Part shown: piece by piece, positions 14,701 to 20,723 of the stretch
Position numbering within the stretch: the first letter of the stretch is position 1
Layout of the letters: the number at the start of each line of letters is the position of its first letter
Source: CAZZEX01 sp964653285
GTDB taxonomy: Bacteria; Chloroflexota; Anaerolineae; B4-G1
Length of the DNA stretch: 25,081 nt
Direction: 5' to 3'
Assembly (NCBI GenBank): GCA_964653285.1
Contig: CAZZEX010000072.1
Span: 1 to 25,081, forward strand
Program-made: the position numbers and the translations under genes
Notes under the pieces: model-generated
Told to the model about the DNA's origin: nothing
What the model saw: the letters and a program-made list of their open reading frames with translations, nothing else
Databases searched by the model: none

Positions 14701-15224
14701 TGGGCCGGCTCTATCTGCCGCAAGAGCGTTGGGAAGAATGTGCCCGACACCTGAACGCCGCCCTCCCCTTGTATGCGGAGGCTGGCGTCCACGCCAACCT
14801 GAACCTGAGCGAGGCTTACTATCTGCAAGGCAGACTGCACCTGGAACAGGGCCAACTCGACGCTGCTCAGCAGTGGGCCGAGCGCTGCTATGACCTGTTG
14901 CGAGAGGTAACCGGCGAAGGCGAAGGCGAATCGATCGAATGGGGACAGTATGAGCGGCTCATGGGACGCATCGCCCAGGCACGCGGTGACCTGAAGGCCG
15001 CACATCGCTATCTGGAGCGCAGCGCTACCATCTCCCACGCCAGCGGTTCGCAGATAGAAGCCGGGCGGACGGCTTACTGGAGCGGTTTGCTGTGGCTGGC
15101 GATGGATCAGCCGGAGAGTGCCCACGAGGAACTGCTCACGGCCTGGAGGATATTCGAGCGGTTGGGGGCCGCTGCCGACCTGCAGCGCGTCGAAGAACAG
15201 TTGGCATGGCTTGAAGAGCCGTAG
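11748..15224 (+). CDS. Class III (IIIb-type) nucleotide cyclase fused to an AAA-type ATPase and TPR domain
   Basis: A 1158-residue soluble signalling protein. A zinc ribbon (Cys3, Cys6, Cys17, Cys20) opens it. The cyclase domain (about 74-255) shows FADAVNFT with metal-binding Asp85, KFTGDG with Lys125 and Asp129, and YTVIGETVNLASR with Asn206 and Arg210. Thr199 stands where canonical adenylyl cyclases have Asp, the hallmark of class IIIb, bicarbonate-sensitive enzymes such as soluble adenylyl cyclase. An ATPase follows: Walker A GDAGIGKS (306-313) and Walker B VVLILDD (421-427) with HWADD. From about 700 to the end are TPR helices (LNNLGILKQASGDWGGALAD). The order matches mammalian soluble adenylyl cyclase and many bacterial 'adenylate/guanylate cyclase with TPR' proteins. 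All catalytic residues are present, so cAMP synthesis is likely; bicarbonate control is inference. It has its own promoter, and its stop lies in a hairpin. Confidence 0.9.
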   Translation: MRCPQCGLLNPDIVLQCAGCGAALTGRGTTLSATDEADIQHKPSVAEEAIRRLRRYVPSVVAEGILHDQERLRGERREVTVLFADAVNFTRLSASLDAESVFNLINDLLSRLVACVHHYDGLVDKFTGDGMMVVFGAPIAHENDSELAVRAGLDMQRAAAEFEPIARAQLGAPLQIRIGIHSGPAVAGIIGTREQAAYTVIGETVNLASRLESLARPSHIMVSSRVYHQTRALFNFQAMGMAQVKGIAEPVAVYEAIGDRSEPLPTRGVAGVTDVFLGRDAELEQLRVLVNAFLDDRHGRLVTIRGDAGIGKSRLVSEGLSTLIPDPVAIWQGRGLPYAQGVGYGVFRSLLQDAIRTCLPDVAWDAQVSSALRPFLRQILGLALAPEEQAALRYLEPERIKQLTVLALREWLLGEARQRPVVLILDDFHWADDLSRDMLQALVNLIHEVPVLLCVIARPQPEALLDFAVPPTGEPLAAPLHLSLELKPLSPEHSRALLAYLVDLKGLPEQLINTILTRAEGNPFYIEEFVRMLIEKEMLTLEDGRWQVASAVALQRLEIPTTLRGLMMARVDRLPEDLQDVLRSAAVIGLQFSARLLGEIERRLHGTASVLPPLERLKDLGLLVERLQAGEQMGAIYAFRHILTQETIYRSLLRSQRPGLHRTVAECIEHLYAADLSNQVEVLALHYHRARVHDRAMHYALLAGDRARERFANREAIEYYSLALQLSQHIGNCQAERWQAAVGLGQVEQHVGEYEEATACYQAALEEWDKAAPEARAQAMLRLGQVWEKRGDLQEAEDWLHQGMAQLSDAGAMLPELRTRLYSELGWLSLRRGDLTAAQEWLEQGLAQVGDTEHYDVLSSILNRLGAVHYNRSEWDQAAECVERALELRERLGDLVGYARSLNNLGILKQASGDWGGALADFERAVELHERIGEVEGLALACTNLGVLSTDRGEWAKAEENLRRSFAIAQRIAHPYQLALAHMNLGRLYLPQERWEECARHLNAALPLYAEAGVHANLNLSEAYYLQGRLHLEQGQLDAAQQWAERCYDLLREVTGEGEGESIEWGQYERLMGRIAQARGDLKAAHRYLERSATISHASGSQIEAGRTAYWSGLLWLAMDQPESAHEELLTAWRIFERLGAAADLQRVEEQLAWLEEP

Positions 15225-15246
15225 GACAAGTTGGCATTTGTCCTAC
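15221..15246. terminator. Hairpin at the cyclase stop codon
   Basis: GTAGGACAA (15221-15229) pairs perfectly with TTGTCCTAC (15238-15246) around an 8-base loop. The cyclase TAG stop lies in the left arm. No T-run follows, so it may be a repeat element or a weak terminator. Confidence 0.45.
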
Positions 15247-15279
15247 AGGCCGTCCGCGTTGATGAAGAACAACGATAAC

Positions 15280-15306
15280 GTAGGATGGGATGCTATCCCA
15301 TCCTAC
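15280..15306. terminator. Perfect 12-bp hairpin between convergent genes
   Basis: GTAGGATGGGAT (15280-15291) pairs perfectly with ATCCCATCCTAC (15295-15306), with loop GCT. It lies between the convergent cyclase and protease genes and is symmetrical, so it could stop transcription from both sides. It shares the GTAGGA/TCCTAC ends with the hairpin at 15221, suggesting one repeat family. Confidence 0.5.
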
Positions 15307-15350
15307 GCCTGCCTTAACCCCGTCCCTTTATCGTCACATGGGCACCGGGG

Positions 15351-17325
15351 TCAGTCGTCGCTTACCCAATTGTTGATCCCCACGGCTGACGTATCCGAGG
15401 GCAAGTTCTCCAGGTTGACGAAGGCCGCCGCCCACTCCGGATCGTCGGTGCTGCCAGCCCACCCGTATGCGCCGCCGGCCCACCCGTATGCGCCGCCGGC
15501 CCACCCGTATGCGCCGCCGGCCCACCCGTATGNNNNNNNNNNNNNNNNNNNNNNNNNNNNNNNNNNNNNNNNNNNNNNNNNNNNNNNNNNNNNNNNNNNN
15601 NNNNNNNNNNNNNNNNNNNNNNNNNNNNNNNNCGCCGCCAGCCCACCCGTATGCGCCTCCGGCCCACCCGTATGCGCCGCCAGCCCAACCGTATGCGCCG
15701 CTGGCCCAACTGCCGTACTCACCGGCCCAACTGTTGTAGCCATCGTTCCAACTCTCGTAGGCGCTGACCCAGTCGTTAAAGCCGCCGGACCAGTTGGTCG
15801 TCCCGCCAGCCCAATCATCATAACCGCTCGCCCAGTCATGGTAGCTGCCGCTCCAGCGGTTGTAGCCGCCAGCCCAGTAATCATCGCCTTCATCGGGGAA
15901 CCCGAACTCTTCGGTCTCTGGATCGAAGATGGTCCAGCCCTGGTAGTGCTCCTCGGGCCCTTGGCCTGCCAAGTCGGCCGCCAGGTCCAGACCCTTGTTC
16001 GCCTCGCCCTCAATGTCGGTAAAGACGGCGTCGGGTGCCCAGACGCGGCCCGCTCCCTGCTCCCAGATACTGTAGGCCGCCTCGCCGGTGTACTCGCTGA
16101 ATTGCGGACGCGCAGTCATCGTCAGGCGGTACTTCACCTGGTCGGGCGTCAGGTCCGGGTTCTCACTGAGCATCAGGGTGGCGATGCCGGAGACCACAGC
16201 CGCCGACACGGAGGTGCCCGCCATTTCGAAGTAATGACCGCGAATCTGGTTGTCGGGGTGTTGGCGGCCCAGGTAGGTGTTCTTCCGCATCAGCGAGATG
16301 ACGTGGGCGCCGGGCGCGACCAGATCGGGTTTGACAAAAGCGTCCAGCGTCGGGCCGGTGGCGGAGAAGGGCGCGACGTAGTCGTCGCTGAAATCTTCGG
16401 GCGTGTAGTTGTCGGTGAAGGCGCCGACGGTGATGACGTAGGGAGTGTTGCCCGGCACCCCAATGCTGAGCGGCGCAGGGCCACCATTGCCGGCGCTGGT
16501 GACCACCACGATGCCCGCCTGCCAGGCCGCCATCGTCGCCAGGTTGTACGGATCGGCCCAGTAGGGCGCGACCGGCATGGCGTACATCGAGATGTTGAGC
16601 ACGCGGATGTTGTACGTGTCCTTGTTCTGCACGACCCAGTCAATCCCCTGAAGCACGTCCGCATAGGTGCCCATCCCCGTCTCGTCGAGCACGCGCACGG
16701 CCACCAGGTTGGCCGCTGGCGCGACGCCCCGGTACTCACCGTCCCGCTGCTCGTACATGCTGTTGCCCACAATGCCCGCGACGTAGGTGCCGTGGCCGTT
16801 GGGATCCTTCGGCGACCGGCGCAAATGCCGTCGCTCGTACAACTGCCCGGACATCACGTCGTAGTAAGCCAGGATGCGGTTGGTGTTGCCATCTGGCGAT
16901 CGGCGCAGGCTGGCGAAGGTGGGGTCAATCCCGGTGTCGAGGAAAGCCACAGTGACGCCTGCCCCCAGGTTGCCGGTGTCCCATACCTCTTTGGCCCCGA
17001 TGGCCTTGGAGAACTCCACGTTGACTGGGTTGCCTGCCGTCTGCACCGGACGGTCGAGCGTCACGCGGATTACACCGGGGGTCTCGGCCAGGCGATCCAG
17101 AGAGTTCTGGGGTACCTCGGCCACGACTGCGTTGATGATGCCGATCTCGGCCGTGACACGACCGCCGTTGGCGCGCACGGCCGCCGCCGCATCTTCGACG
17201 CTGGTGCCCTGTACGATGACACGCACTGAATATGACGGGGCAGGTGCCGCGCCAACCTGCGTCACCATCAATAGCGCGCATACGACCAAAAGCATGACAC
17301 TTCGGAGATTGGCCTGTATCTTCAT
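15351..17325 (-). CDS. Secreted subtilisin-like (S8) protease with C-terminal tryptophan-heptad array, interrupted by N gap
   Basis: A signal peptide (residues 1 to about 26, ending VGA) and an I9-like propeptide (about 31-92) precede the S8 catalytic domain: Asp130 (AFLDTGID), His178 (NGHGTYVAG), Asn280 (TSAGN) and Ser372 (MAGTSVSAA), all intact. After a linker, Trp484 starts a run of seven-residue repeats of the form Y-x-x-W-(A/S)-x-G; 12 are read before the N gap and 4 after it. The tail ends GINNWVSDD. The gap is 100 N, which breaks the frame; removing it, or using any multiple of 21 bases, restores one reading frame and places the stop at 15351-15353. The reading frame that runs straight through the N run gives an Arg-rich, wrong tail. 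GGGAGG about 7 bases before ATG 17325 is a good ribosome-binding site. It is exported, probably cell-surface or extracellular. Confidence 0.9.
15456..15882 (-). repeat. 21-bp tandem repeat array encoding tryptophan heptads
   Basis: Trp codons fall every 21 bases from 15876 down to 15459, apart from the N run: 16 visible units. Units nearest the protease domain differ in sequence (NRWSGSY, HDWASGY, NDWVSAY), while those around the gap are nearly identical at DNA level (AYGWAGG). This gradient suggests recent slippage or unequal exchange at the distal end. Confidence 0.9.
15533..15632. other. Assembly gap, 100 N placeholder
   Basis: Exactly 100 N lie inside the 21-bp array. The left flank ends ...CCCGTATG and the right flank starts CGCCGCC, which continues the repeat with no phase shift. 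The real gap must therefore be a multiple of 21 bases, possibly zero. 100 is not such a multiple, so the length is a placeholder. Confidence 0.95.
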
Positions 17326-17501
17326 TTTTTATCCTCCCGTCTGCTCACGATTCTGTTCCGACTTCTAACTCGTTTCCGAGTCTTGCGGCATCCATGTTAG
17401 CAGCAAGCCGTTTCATGGAGCGTGGCACAGACCGTGTCAAACAGCGTGTCAAAAAAGGAAAGCGCCAGCCGAAGCAAGAGGCTCGGGGATACGTCACCAA
17501 A

Positions 17502-17529
17502 TTGACATCTCCCATCAACATGAGATAAT
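17502..17529 (+). promoter_or_regulatory. Strong sigma70-type promoter for mgtE
   Basis: A perfect TTGACA (17502-17507), a 16-base spacer and GATAAT (17524-17529) precede the mgtE ATG by 26 bases. The predicted leader is about 20 bases and holds the AGGAGG ribosome-binding site at 17542-17547. It is too short for an Mg2+-sensing leader such as the M-box. Confidence 0.75.
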
Positions 17530-17555
17530 ATCCCCGCTGTCAGGAGGACAAGGCC

Positions 17556-18905
17556 ATGGATTACGTAGATGTGGACGCCATCCTAGAGCAAGTGCGGGAG
17601 GCATTGGCTGGGGGGGACTGGAACCAGGCCGTGGCGCTAGTGGAGGCGCTCCGACCACCTGACCAGGCTGACCTGTTCAGCGATCTACCCTCCACCCAGC
17701 AGGATCAACTCCTGCCGCGCCTCGACCTGGAGGACTCCGCCGACATCCTGGAGGAGTTGGAGGAGGAAGAGGCGGCGGAGATTGCCACACGTCTGAAGGC
17801 AGGGGAACTGGCCCGCATCCTGGACGAAATGGAGCCGGACGAGGCGGCCGACCTCCTGGGCGACATCGCGCCGGGTCGAGCAGCCGAGGTCCTGACCGCG
17901 ATGGAGGAACCCGAGGATGTCCGGCCGCTGCTTATCCATGCCGATGAGAGCGCCGGCGGCCTGATGACCTCCGCCAAGATCACGCTCTACAGGGAGATGA
18001 CGGCGGAGCAGGCCATCGCCCACCTACGGGTCATCGCGCCGGAATCGGAGGACGTCTACTACCTCTTCGTCGTGGATGAGGACGTCCGGCTGGTGGGTGT
18101 GGTCTCCTTACGCCAAATAGTCGTCGCCTCGCCCTCTAGCCGCATTGAAGACATTATGGCCCCCGACGTCATCCACGTGCGGGCCGACGCCGACCAGGAG
18201 GAGGCGGCTCGCCTGATGGCCCGTTACGACCTGCTGGCCCTGCCTGTCGTGGACGAGGAGGAGCACCTGCTGGGCCTCATCACCCACGATGACCTGGTAG
18301 AAGTCCTGGAGGAGGAGGCGACGGAGGACATCCACCGACTGGGTGCATCGGAACCGCTGGATGAGCCTTATTTGGATGCTCCGATTTTTCGCGTTGTGCG
18401 CAAGCGCGTTGGATGGCTGCTGCTCCTATTTGTTACAGAGACCTTCACGGGCAGCGTTCTACGGTTCTTTGAGAGTGAACTGGCCGAGGCGGTGGCCCTC
18501 GCGTTCTTTGTTCCCCTGCTCATTGGCACTGGAGGCAACGCCGGCAGCCAAGTCTCTAGCATGGTCATCCGTGCGCTGGCGCTAGGCGAAGTCCGCTTCC
18601 GGGATCTGATACAAGTGGTCTGGCGAGAGACCCGTGCATCCCTCCTTTTAGGGTTAGCGATGGGACTAGTGGGCTTTCTCCGAGCGTTGACATGGGGTTC
18701 TCCAATGTCCCTCGGGGTCACGGTGGGAATTAGCTTGATGGCTATTGTGCTGTGGTCGGCCATCATTGGCGCTACTCTTCCTATCCTGGCATCCCGGCTG
18801 AGGGTTGACCCAGCAGTCGTTTCAGGACCGGCGATGAGCACGCTGGTAGACGCTACAGGGCTCGTCATTTATTTCTTCATCGCCCGTTGGATTATGGGTT
18901 TATGA
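17556..18905 (+). CDS. mgtE: Magnesium transporter MgtE
   Basis: A 449-residue Mg2+ channel of the MgtE family. The N-terminal helical MgtE_N superhelix (about 25-130) is rich in Glu/Asp, followed by two CBS domains (about 131-255; VYYLFVVDEDVRLVGVVSL and ALPVVDEEEHLLGLITHDDL). The plug helix and five membrane helices follow, beginning at VRKRVGWLLLLF. The pore signature PLLIGTGGNAGSQ is present, with GNAGSQ at 327-332. In the family, the cytosolic domains bind Mg2+ and close the pore when internal Mg2+ is high. Length and domain order are normal. ATG 17556 follows AGGAGG at good spacing. The stop overlaps the ATG of the ribonuclease D gene as ATGA. Confidence 0.96.
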   Translation: MDYVDVDAILEQVREALAGGDWNQAVALVEALRPPDQADLFSDLPSTQQDQLLPRLDLEDSADILEELEEEEAAEIATRLKAGELARILDEMEPDEAADLLGDIAPGRAAEVLTAMEEPEDVRPLLIHADESAGGLMTSAKITLYREMTAEQAIAHLRVIAPESEDVYYLFVVDEDVRLVGVVSLRQIVVASPSSRIEDIMAPDVIHVRADADQEEAARLMARYDLLALPVVDEEEHLLGLITHDDLVEVLEEEATEDIHRLGASEPLDEPYLDAPIFRVVRKRVGWLLLLFVTETFTGSVLRFFESELAEAVALAFFVPLLIGTGGNAGSQVSSMVIRALALGEVRFRDLIQVVWRETRASLLLGLAMGLVGFLRALTWGSPMSLGVTVGISLMAIVLWSAIIGATLPILASRLRVDPAVVSGPAMSTLVDATGLVIYFFIARWIMGL

Positions 18906-20071
18906 CAAAACAAGAGCCCATAGAGGATATTGCCGGTACCTTCGTCTTCGCCGCAACGCAATGCGAGTTGGCTATAGTGCTGGAGGCCCTCTCCGCCCAG
19001 CCCGCTATCGCCGTGGACACCGAGTCCAATTCCCTCTATGCCTACCGGGAACGGGTGTGCCTGATTCAGTTCTCCACCCCCGGCGCCGACTACATTGTGG
19101 ATCCGCTGGCTGACCTCGATCTTTCCCCGCTGGCTTCCATCTTCGCTGACGCAGAGGTGCAGAAAGTCTTCCACGCCGCCGAGTACGACGTGATGTGCCT
19201 CAAGCGGGACTTCGGCTTTTGCTTCGCCAACCTGTTCGACACGATGTGGGCGGCGCGCATCCTGGGCTGGCCCCGCGTGGGGCTGGGCGACGTGTTGAAG
19301 GAAACCTTCGGCGTGCGCACCAACAAACACTACCAACGCTACGATTGGGGCAAGCGTCCCTTGGAGCCAGAGGCACTGGCCTACGCCTGCCTGGACACCC
19401 ATTACCTGTTGCCACTCCGTCGCCTCCAGGCCGACGCGCTGATGCAGGAAGACCGCTGGGAGGAGGCGCGGGAGGTTTTCGACCAAATCGCCACCTCCAA
19501 GCCTGTGCCCCACACCTTCTACCCGGAAGACTTCAGGCGTGTCAAGGGGGCATACGGTCTGACCGGACGCGAGCAGGCGGTGTTGCGCGAACTCTGCATC
19601 TGGCGCGATCAGGAGGCCCGCCGCCAGGATCACCCACCCTTCAAGGTGCTTGGCGACCGGGCGTTGGTCGCGTTGGTTCGGGCTCGCCCCAGTACACCGG
19701 ATGAGCTGGCTGACGTGTCCGGCCTGAAGCCTTACCACGTGCGCCGGTACGGGTGGCGCATCCTGCGGGCGGTCAAGCGGGGGATGCGTGCCCGCCCGCC
19801 CCAGCCCTCTCCCCCACACCCGCGCCACTCAGAAGCGGAGATGGCACGCTTCCAGGCATTGCGTGCCTGGCGCAAGCGGGTGGCGGCCGAGCGTGGGGTG
19901 GATCCCGACGTCGTCATCAGCAACGCTGCCCTGTGGGCGCTGGTCGAGCAGAACCCCCGCACGGTCGGAGACCTGAGCCGCGTCGAGGGGCTGGGCTCGT
20001 GGAAGCGAAAGGCCTATGGGGAGGCAATTCTGAAGGTGCTGGATACTGGATGCTCCCCAAGGCGGCTTTAA
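18902..20071 (+). CDS. rnd: Ribonuclease D-like 3'-5' exonuclease with two HRDC domains
   Basis: 389 residues from ATG 18902. The DEDDy exonuclease core is complete: Asp39 and Glu41 (AVDTES), Asp96 (HAAEYD), and Tyr161 with Asp165 (YACLDTHYLL). The family trims 3' ends of tRNA precursors and other structured RNA. Two HRDC nucleic-acid binding domains follow (about 210-285 and 315-385), separated by a Pro-rich linker (PPQPSPPHPRHSEAE), the normal RNase D layout. A longer reading frame opens at TTG 18887, but ATG 18902 overlaps the mgtE stop as ATGA, pointing to translational coupling, and I chose it. Expression is probably from the mgtE promoter. Confidence 0.93.
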   Translation: MTKQEPIEDIAGTFVFAATQCELAIVLEALSAQPAIAVDTESNSLYAYRERVCLIQFSTPGADYIVDPLADLDLSPLASIFADAEVQKVFHAAEYDVMCLKRDFGFCFANLFDTMWAARILGWPRVGLGDVLKETFGVRTNKHYQRYDWGKRPLEPEALAYACLDTHYLLPLRRLQADALMQEDRWEEAREVFDQIATSKPVPHTFYPEDFRRVKGAYGLTGREQAVLRELCIWRDQEARRQDHPPFKVLGDRALVALVRARPSTPDELADVSGLKPYHVRRYGWRILRAVKRGMRARPPQPSPPHPRHSEAEMARFQALRAWRKRVAAERGVDPDVVISNAALWALVEQNPRTVGDLSRVEGLGSWKRKAYGEAILKVLDTGCSPRRL

Positions 20072-20095
20072 CAGGATGAGGGGGCAGAGTATAAT
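20068..20095 (+). promoter_or_regulatory. Putative promoter for the hicB-like gene
   Basis: TTAACA (20068-20073), a 16-base spacer and a perfect TATAAT (20090-20095). The -35 box overlaps the rnd stop codon. The leader to the hicB-like ATG would be about 185 bases and contain the inverted-repeat element at 20139-20208. Confidence 0.5.
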
Positions 20096-20138
20096 AAAAA
20101 AGATGTAACTGCCCAGACCCCCTGCCGAACCCGAGATC

Positions 20139-20208
20139 GGACGCAGATTCACGCAGATTTTCGCAGATAAAATTAAAGATCAGCGTGGATCAGCGTTAAT
20201 CTGCGTCC
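20139..20208. repeat. Intergenic inverted-repeat element, about 70 bp
   Basis: GGACGCAGATT (20139-20149) and AATCTGCGTCC (20198-20208) are perfect 11-base inverted arms. Between them, CACGCAGATT, TCGCAGATA and two GATCAGCG copies are further degenerate repeats of the same word. It looks like a small interspersed palindromic element rather than a gene. The rest of the 20072-20288 gap holds a possible promoter and the GAGGAGGGGG ribosome-binding site at 20275-20284. Confidence 0.75.
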
Positions 20209-20288
20209 TAAAGGATACGTTCCAACCGTTCTGCCTGGGGACGGCTGGGTAGTTACAAAAAGATCAAGTCAAAAGAGGAGGGGGTTCC

Positions 20289-20597
20289 ATGCCGGCAAGA
20301 ACGAGCCCGTTGATGCTGACGGGGATCGTCAAGCGGGAAGGGGATCAATACGCGGCGCTCTGTCTGGAATTGGACGTAGCCTCATGTGGGCAGACGTTAG
20401 AGGAAGCAGTGGCAGCGCTGCAGGATGCGGTCGAGACCTACCTGGAGTACATGCGGGATACGGGGCGGGAGGAGGGGATTCTGCGCCCAGTGCCTATTGA
20501 GGCACTGCGTGAATTTCTGACCGAAGCCTACGAAGGAGAGCCGGCGAAGCCGCGCACTTTCGAAGCCCTCCCGCTGGAGTATGCCCGTGCCGCTTAA
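20289..20597 (+). CDS. HicB-family antitoxin-like protein
   Basis: A 102-residue soluble protein. The pattern LTGIVKREGDQYAALCLELDVASCGQTLEEAVAALQDAVETYLE is the partial dsRNA-binding-like HicB fold (strand, strand, CLELDV, GQTLEEA helix). HicB proteins neutralise the mRNA interferase HicA and often repress their own operon. There is no clear C-terminal DNA-binding domain; residues 65-102 are Pro/Glu-rich. GAGGAGGGGG at 20275-20284 is a strong ribosome-binding site. The 3' end overlaps a very short ORF (20581-20679) that could be a broken HicA, so this may be an orphan antitoxin or an unrelated member of the HicB-like group. Confidence 0.7.
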   Translation: MPARTSPLMLTGIVKREGDQYAALCLELDVASCGQTLEEAVAALQDAVETYLEYMRDTGREEGILRPVPIEALREFLTEAYEGEPAKPRTFEALPLEYARAA

Positions 20598-20679
20598 GCA
20601 ACTGTCAAGTTCCGACGTGGCCTGGCTGCTAAAGCAGGAAATCACCCGCACCAAGGGTAAGTGGACACCAGAGGGCTAA
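20581..20679 (+). pseudogene. 32-residue ORF, possible stunted HicA partner
   Basis: ATG 20581 overlaps the last five codons of the hicB-like gene in another frame. The peptide starts MPVPLKQLSSSDVAWLLKQE, which resembles the first helix of HicA toxins (LK-LS-x-x-(E/D)-V-x-x-LL). It stops after residue 32, before the beta-strands and the catalytic His expected near a GSH motif. It could equally be a chance ORF. Confidence 0.35.
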
Positions 20680-20684
20680 ACGTT

Positions 20685-20709
20685 GCGGCCTGCGGGCCGC
20701 GCTTTATTT
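20685..20709 (+). terminator. Hairpin with short T-rich tail before the beta-CASP gene
   Basis: GCGGCC (20685-20690), loop TGCG and GGCCGC (20695-20700) are followed by GCTTTATTT. It has the form of a rho-independent terminator with a weak T-tract for the hicB-like unit. It lies only 15 bases before the next ATG, overlapping the only available leader. Confidence 0.55.
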
Positions 20710-20723
20710 GCCAGGAGTAGCAG

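Noticed and set aside
15334..15532. The Arg-rich protease C-terminus obtained by reading straight through the 100 N
   Set aside because: The N count is a placeholder. Repeat phase on both sides and the continued Trp-heptad frame put the true stop at 15351-15353.
15456..15882. A CRISPR-like array of 21-bp repeats
   Set aside because: The repeats are directly tandem with no spacers and encode protein heptads in a signal-bearing protease.
15118..17229. A 703-codon forward ORF spanning the subtilisin region
   Set aside because: It is antisense to the protease, which has a signal peptide, an intact catalytic triad and a ribosome-binding site. The forward reading is repetitive, runs through the N gap and has no recognisable domain.
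17431..17452. Direct repeat of GTGTCAAA upstream of the protease gene as an operator
   Set aside because: Only two short copies, 12 bases apart, and no clear promoter for the minus-strand gene nearby; too weak to call.
17326..17555. An Mg2+ riboswitch (M-box) before mgtE
   Set aside because: The promoter at 17502-17529 leaves a leader of about 20 bases. Sequence upstream of it belongs to the divergent intergenic space and shows no matching structure that I can see.
18887..18901. TTG 18887 as the start of ribonuclease D
   Set aside because: ATG 18902 overlaps the mgtE stop as ATGA, and the five extra residues belong to no RNase D feature.
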